A DNA stretch of 64,000 nt from Penicillium oxalicum. Its lineage: Eukaryota > Ascomycota > Eurotiomycetes > Eurotiales > Aspergillaceae. The notes beneath the pieces are model-generated. The model was not told the DNA's origin and did no database searches. It was given only the letters and a program-made list of their open reading frames with translations. How positions within the stretch are numbered: position 1 is the stretch's first letter; each line of letters begins with the position of its first letter. Location of the stretch: contig NC_064652.1 in assembly GCF_001723175.1 (NCBI RefSeq), positions 2,728,001-2,792,000 on the forward strand, read 5' to 3'. The position numbers and the translations under genes are program-made. Positions 59,182 through 64,000 of the stretch are shown here, piece after piece.

Positions 59182-61368
59182 ATGCGTACCTTCAGTCTCC
59201 TGCCATTGGCACTGCCTCTTGTAGCTGCCGCCTCTCTGCCCTGGGAAGAGATTGCTCGTCGTCAGCTGCCTAACGAGCCCACTGATATCAAGACCATCAA
59301 AACGGCGAACAATGTCACAATCCGATACAAGGAGCCCGGCAAGGAAGGTGTCTGTGAGACAACTCCCGGTGTCAACTCGTATTCTGGTTATGTCGACCTG
59401 AACGAGCATGCGCATACCTTCTTCTGGTTCTTCGAGGCTCGCAAAAATCCCGAGACTGCCCCGATCACTCTGTGGTTGAACGGCGGTCCCGGTAGTGACT
59501 CGCTCATCGGTCTGTTTCAGGGTAAGTTGGAATGCAAAGATTGCGACGAAAAAAAACAATTAAAACCCCGGACGTAAATGAGTTGATACTAACCTTTCTG
59601 CCAGAACTTGGTCCTTGCAGCGTCAATGAAAAGAACGAGACTGTGCTGAACCCTCACTCATGGAACGAGGTGTCGAACATGCTGTTCCTGTCTCAGCCTC
59701 TGGGCACTGGTATGGAAAAGTGCACCCTTTCCCAAAGAAGAAGCCCACTCCTAACCATCCATAGGTTTCTCATATGCGGACAAGGCTCCTGGCTCTCTCA
59801 ACCCCTACACTGGTGTGGTTGAGAACGCAGACTTTGCGGGTGTCGATGGTCGTTATCCCGTCATCAATGCCTCTATGATCGGTATGTGTTTGCCGTGAAA
59901 GTTATCTCTTCTTTTACCTTTTTTTCTCTCCCTCTCTCTCGGAGCCGGAACTAATCGGGGTTTCAAAGACACCACTGTTCTCGCCGCGGAAGCCACCTGG
60001 GAAGTCCTGCAGGGATTCCTGAGTGGTTTGAGCAAGCTCGACTCCAAGGTCAAATCCAAGAGTTTCAATCTGTGGACTGAGAGTTACGGAGGGTAAGTTC
60101 GGACCTCATCATGTGAATCCTAGTTTGTAGGCGGTGACGCTAATGATTTGGACAGACACTACGGCCCTGCTGTAAGTCGGACGCGATTTGAAACCGATTC
60201 CTCTCTATTTCACTCCGGTGAACGATCTCACCGATACTGACCCTGGATATATCAGTTCTACGACCACTTCATGAAGGAGAATGAGAAGATTGCCAGCGGC
60301 TGCACCGAGGGCGTCGAGATTGAATTCAACACTCTCGGAATCATCAACGGAATCATCGACGAGGCCATCCAGGCTCCTTACTACCCCGAGTTTGCCCGCC
60401 ACAACACCTACGGCATTGAAGCTGTATGTTTATCCTCAACTCTTTTCGCCCCCTTCGTCATAAGCAGAGTCATACTGATCACTAAAATAGGTCAATGAGA
60501 CTGTATACAACTACATGAAGTTTGCAAACAACATGCCCAACGGATGCCAGGATCAGGTCATGTCCTGCAAGTACAGCAACCGCACTTCCATGGCCGACTT
60601 TGCTCTCTGCAGCGAAGCCACCAACATGTGCCGTGACAACGTCGGTACGTCGGGCTCTTCCATCTTACCACTATTGGCTTGCACTCGCGCAATTCATCGC
60701 GTAATATACTAATCACCTTTCTCTTTGTTTTTTTCTCTCTCATAGAGGGCCCATACTACCAATTCAGTGGCCGCGGCACTTATGATATCCGCCACCCACG
60801 CAACGACCCAACCCCTCCCGAGTATTACCAGAACTACCTCGCCAAAGACGAAGTCATGAACGCCCTCGGCGTCGACCTGAACTACACCCAATCCAGCTCT
60901 GAAGTCTACTACGCCTTCCAACAGACCGGCGACTTTGTCTGGCCCAACTTCAAAGAAGATCTCGAGGACGTCCTCAAGCGCAACATCCGCGTGGCCCTCA
61001 TCTACGGCGACGCCGACTACATCTGCAACTGGTTCGGTGGCGAGGCAGTCTCCCTGCAAACCGAGTTCAAGCACAGCAAGCAGTTCCGCAAGGCGGGCTA
61101 TGCGCCGTTCATGGTCGACGGGGTCGAGTACGGTGAGACTCGCGAGTATGGCAACTTCTCGTTCACCCGCGTGTACGAGGCCGGTCACGAAGTGCCGTAC
61201 TATCAGCCCGTTGCGTCTCTGCAGCTGTTCAACCGCACCCTGAACGGGTGGGAGTTGTCGAAGGGCGAGAAGAAGTTGACGGGGTCTTCTGGGACGGATG
61301 GTCCTGCGCATGCGACTCATACGGCGCCGTCGGTGGCTTTGCCGACGCCCACTAAGACGGGAAACTGA
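59182..61368 (+). CDS. Secreted serine carboxypeptidase (S10, carboxypeptidase S1-like)
   Basis: S10 carboxypeptidases remove C-terminal amino acids from peptides at acid pH, extracellularly or in vacuoles. Eight exons, 59182-59521, 59605-59709, 59765-59881, 59969-60092, 60156-60171, 60256-60423, 60491-60644 and 60746-61368, join in frame to 548 residues. Exon 5 has only 16 nt. A signal peptide is at residues 1-17 (MRTFSLLPLALPLVAAA). The substrate-binding loop is ITLWLNGGPGSDSL; the nucleophile is Ser226 in WTESYGGHYGPA; the acid lies in YGDADYICNWFGG (430-432); the His is His489 in EAGHEVPYYQP. N-glycosylation sites are many (NVT, NET, NRT, NYT). The tail is Ser/Thr/Pro-rich without a GPI signal. 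The ATG at 59182 is chosen over one 18 bases upstream because it places the signal peptide at the very N-terminus. Confidence 0.93.
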
Positions 61369-62314
61369 GTTGAGTTGGTGTGATGAATCGAGGATGTTGT
61401 GTGGGATGAGTGGCAGGGAGTCCTTGGAGGAATTCAAGTGGGATTTTGGGGGTACCCCCTCCCCCCCCCGGTCTATCATGATTATGACGATGATAATGAT
61501 GATTCGATCTTGATGTACATATGTGGAGTGTATAGTATACCCGCTATTAAGAGCGGGAGTATATAGCTCTTGCCTAATGTGTGAATTGTGTGAAAGGTCT
61601 ATGGAACCATAGGCGACTAGGTATTTTGTTTTTCTCCCTTTGGAGATTTGATTTATACACTGGGGGATCGTATATGGTCAGGAACTTAGTCTTACTAGGT
61701 CTTCAACTAATTTGGTTATATGGGTAAAAGCTCAACCCTATTCAGGTGGGTTATAACCACAAGTCCCGACACCAACACCGCTAGACCACCCATATACCAC
61801 ACCTGGACCATGTCGTATACATATATCTTTGTATACAGATTCTCGAGAAAAAACCAGTTGAATGGAACCCGAGATTAATAGATGACTGCCCTGTTTGACT
61901 TCTAAGCAGAAATTTACAGGTGGGTATACTTGTACCTACATCCCTACAAAGAGTAAAAATTCTACTCAAAACTCCATCAAGAGCGGTGCAAATCATGTAT
62001 CATTGGGATTAGAATTTTCTCTCCCCCGCACCGAGTTAAATGAAAAGAAGAAGAAAAAAATCAAACCAAAAGATGCCAGGACCCATGGTATAATACATAA
62101 ACAGCGACCGGATCCGTGGTATGCTAAATAAAAGAAATGAGAAAGAAAACTCCCGAAAGGAAATGCAAAGGAAACATGTTGACAAGAGCAGATTAACAGA
62201 GCAGGTATGGTAAGGTATCGAATCCATGAATGACGTATGAGGAAAATGTCGTGTGTAACAGGAATGGAACGGGATGGCCCGATATGATGCGGTACGTGAG
62301 AAGAAGGGGATCAG
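61369..62314. other. Intergenic between convergent genes
   Basis: 946 bases with a C-run (TCCCCCCCCC at about 61463), a tRNA-like element (listed separately) and A-rich sequence before the UNC93-like gene end. No protein gene seen. Confidence 0.5.
61718..61795 (-). other. tRNA-like element (tRNA pseudogene or SINE head)
   Basis: Read on the minus strand, a 7-bp acceptor-like stem (ATATGGG with CCCATAT) encloses 78 bases. TGGTCTAGCGG at the right distance matches the internal A box, and GTCT/GGAC can form a D stem. An anticodon-like stem GTGG/CCAC has a TTATAAC-type loop. The T arm is not good: GGGTTGAGCT lacks one C of the B box. So it is not a normal tRNA. A degraded tRNA or the head of a short retroelement would look like this. 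Confidence 0.35.
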
Positions 62315-64000
62315 TTACACCTTGCCAGCGCTACTGTCGCCATTGTCCTGTTCGGCATGCGGTTTGTCATGCGTCAACTCAGTACCACCCAAGACTTCAG
62401 CGGTGGTCTGATCTGAGAGACGAAGATCCTCGGCCACGTCGGTATGCTCCTTGATCTTCCGGAAAATGACCGGAGAGGCGATGCACATGCTGCCCAGAAG
62501 GAGGCCCCAGCAGGAAGCGAACTCGGTCATGTATGGGGTTTTTTGGGCATCCATGCTGTTTCAATGTTTAGAAAGGAGGTTCAAACGATTCGGGGCTGTG
62601 TCGGTATAAATGACTTACCGCCACATGCCGGCCGCACCGGCCGATTGAATGCCTTTGTAGAATCCGGCAAAGTTGGCCAGTTTGCGGGCATTGTTGGATA
62701 GAGATCCCATGTACCTACTCGGCAACAATGTCAGTATACCCCTCTGAGGAGAGTTGGACAGAAGGTGTGAAAAAAAAAAGACGCGATGGGACCCACCAGT
62801 AAGTGCATGTTTGAAAAGCAGCATCGTAGAAGCCGTAGAACATGTACAGAAACATCGGGCCGATGTAGCTGCTGTCGGTAAAGTCCGTGTCGGCCTTGAC
62901 GGTTTCTCGAGTATACCGTTTCTGGAATGCGTAACCGCCACCCCAGACACCCAGAGTGATAGCCATGAGAAGCGCAAAGTTGATCTTGGCGCGAGTGGGC
63001 CGCGAAAAACACTTCATGTCCAACAGTTGACCAAACACGAACGCGCCCACCATCTGCATCAGCCAGTACAGCAGGCTGTTCAACGCGCGGGTGCGCACTG
63101 TGAAATAGGCGAGGTTCACCGCGTTGAAGTGATATCCGTAGAACCAGTTACTGGCCAAGAACATGGGAAACATCAAAACGATGTACGAGTCGCTCCGGAG
63201 GGTCTCCCACAGACCGAGGAATTCGGACTTCCAAGTTGGATTCTTGATGACGATCACACGAGAGCCGTCGTTACGCTTGACGTATTTGGAATCCACCAGC
63301 AGCCAGCACATCACGAATCCAATTGCCATCAAGACCAGGAAAGCGATGTACGTGCCGTTGTTGACGCTCCCGGCCGTGTTGTGCATATTTTGACCCAGAG
63401 GGACCTGTTTGGGTGGGTGACCATACTCAGCACTCGGATCTCTCGTTCCGAAGGGAGGTAACTCGATCAACTTACCAAGCTGCCAATGACACCACCGAGA
63501 TTGAAGATGACCCAGAAGATTGCAATGTACTTGCCCTTTTCATGCTCGTGAGGGTAACTCATCATCACGGCCCCCTGGGCGCACCATAAGAGACCGGCGC
63601 AGACACCCAGCAAGGCGCCCGAAAAGATCAAGAATCCGGCATTCTGGTTGATGTTGTAGGAGAGCAGAGCGGCCGTGTAGAGGAAGTATCCAAATCCGCC
63701 CAAGGACAGTGTGATCCGCAGACCCACCCGGTTGGCAATGGAGCCGGCAAAGAATCCGACGACGGCAAAGGTGCTATACAAGGCGGTATTGGCGTTATTC
63801 ACATCGGTCGGGTTCACCTGGCCACCGCCCCCGAGACCCGTGACGGCGTTGTACATGCCCGGACAGAGAAAGCAGACAAACGAGACGAGATAGAGTTGGA
63901 CCTCTGGCGAGGCGAACCAGGGTGCTTGGTAGTTGCCGACTTTGAACAGTGGCTTGTACATCCATGGTTTCCCCTCGACATGACGACCTGTTGCCGATTC
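62315..64000 (-). CDS. UNC93-like major facilitator membrane protein (N-terminus off window)
   Basis: Minus-strand exons 64000-63476 (open at the edge), 63404-62797, 62714-62619 and 62555-62315 join in frame to 489 residues; only a short N-terminus is missing. UNC93-like proteins are 11-12-helix MFS members. Those of fungi are uncharacterised, while the animal members regulate channels or trafficking. Family marks are QLYLVSFVCFLCPGMYNAVT after the first cytosolic stretch, VGFFAGSIANRVGLRITLSL, GLLWCAQGAVMMSYPHEHEK with GKYIAIFWVIFNLGGVIGSL, and SNWFYGYHFNAVNLAYFTVR, then LYMFYGFYDAAFQTCTYWYM across the third junction. The C-terminal tail is acidic and cytosolic. Donors are GTAAGT, GTGGGT and GTAAGT. 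Confidence 0.86.

Noticed and set aside
60709..61479. 256-codon minus-strand ORF opposite the carboxypeptidase last exon
   Set aside because: Antisense shadow of a GC3-rich exon; no start context or homology signs.
1..64000. CRISPR array, insertion sequence, secondary-metabolite cluster or viral insert
   Set aside because: No regularly spaced direct repeats, no transposase other than the FLYWCH-like remnant, no PKS/NRPS/terpene core gene and no viral protein signatures were seen.

Overview
The window is nuclear DNA of a filamentous ascomycete, most likely Aspergillaceae (Aspergillus/Penicillium type). The evidence is genes split by short introns (about 45-80 nt) with GTRNGT-like donors, CTAAC/CTRAY branch points and YAG acceptors; CT-rich leaders; genes on both strands with no operon structure; and protein families typical of Eurotiomycetes (FarA/Ctf1-type zinc cluster factor, secreted S10 carboxypeptidase, type-B carboxylesterase). 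No rRNA gene, convincing intact tRNA, CRISPR array, plasmid or viral feature was seen.

Left part (1-24.5 kb), gene-dense. ORC3 (5' end off the window) and a membrane-anchored protein of unknown function lie tail to tail. That protein shares a 149-bp divergent promoter with NOP14. Next come a PAPS-sulfotransferase-like protein, an ankyrin-repeat protein, a secreted carboxylesterase (minus) divergent from a GPATCH11-like G-patch protein, a proline-rich protein with a C-terminal Cys cluster (minus), a decayed FLYWCH/FAR1-like gene with two in-frame stops, a small Cys-rich membrane protein (minus, four exons) and a NOL8-like nucleolar RRM protein (minus).

Middle (24.5-39 kb): a SIP5-like protein, a 3.9-kb empty stretch, an MFS transporter with four coding exons, and a 1145-residue coiled-coil protein, possibly Cut12-type, with six spaced SPFR motifs.

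Right part (39-64 kb): a 9.3-kb stretch without a convincing gene, rich in microsatellites, G16, palindromes and CCGAGG/CCTCGG hexamers, runs up to a FarA/Ctf1-type Zn2Cys6 regulator. It is followed by a protein with a T5orf172 (GIY-YIG-like) domain (minus), a tentative small spliced gene, a 3.8-kb stretch with at most a decayed coding remnant, a secreted serine carboxypeptidase with a 16-nt micro-exon, a tRNA-like element, and an UNC93-like membrane protein (minus) cut by the right edge.

The genes are mostly housekeeping (replication origin, 18S rRNA processing, nucleolus, mRNA-associated G-patch, mitotic apparatus) mixed with nutrient-related functions (fatty-acid-type regulator, secreted hydrolases, transporters). 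I see no secondary-metabolite cluster and no clear new multi-gene system. The most unusual items are the twice-stopped FLYWCH-like gene, the SPFR-repeat protein, the eukaryotic T5orf172 protein, the tRNA-like element and the promoter palindromes. Exon boundaries were derived by hand from splice signals, reading frame and family resemblance. Family assignments rest on recalled motifs, not on a search.
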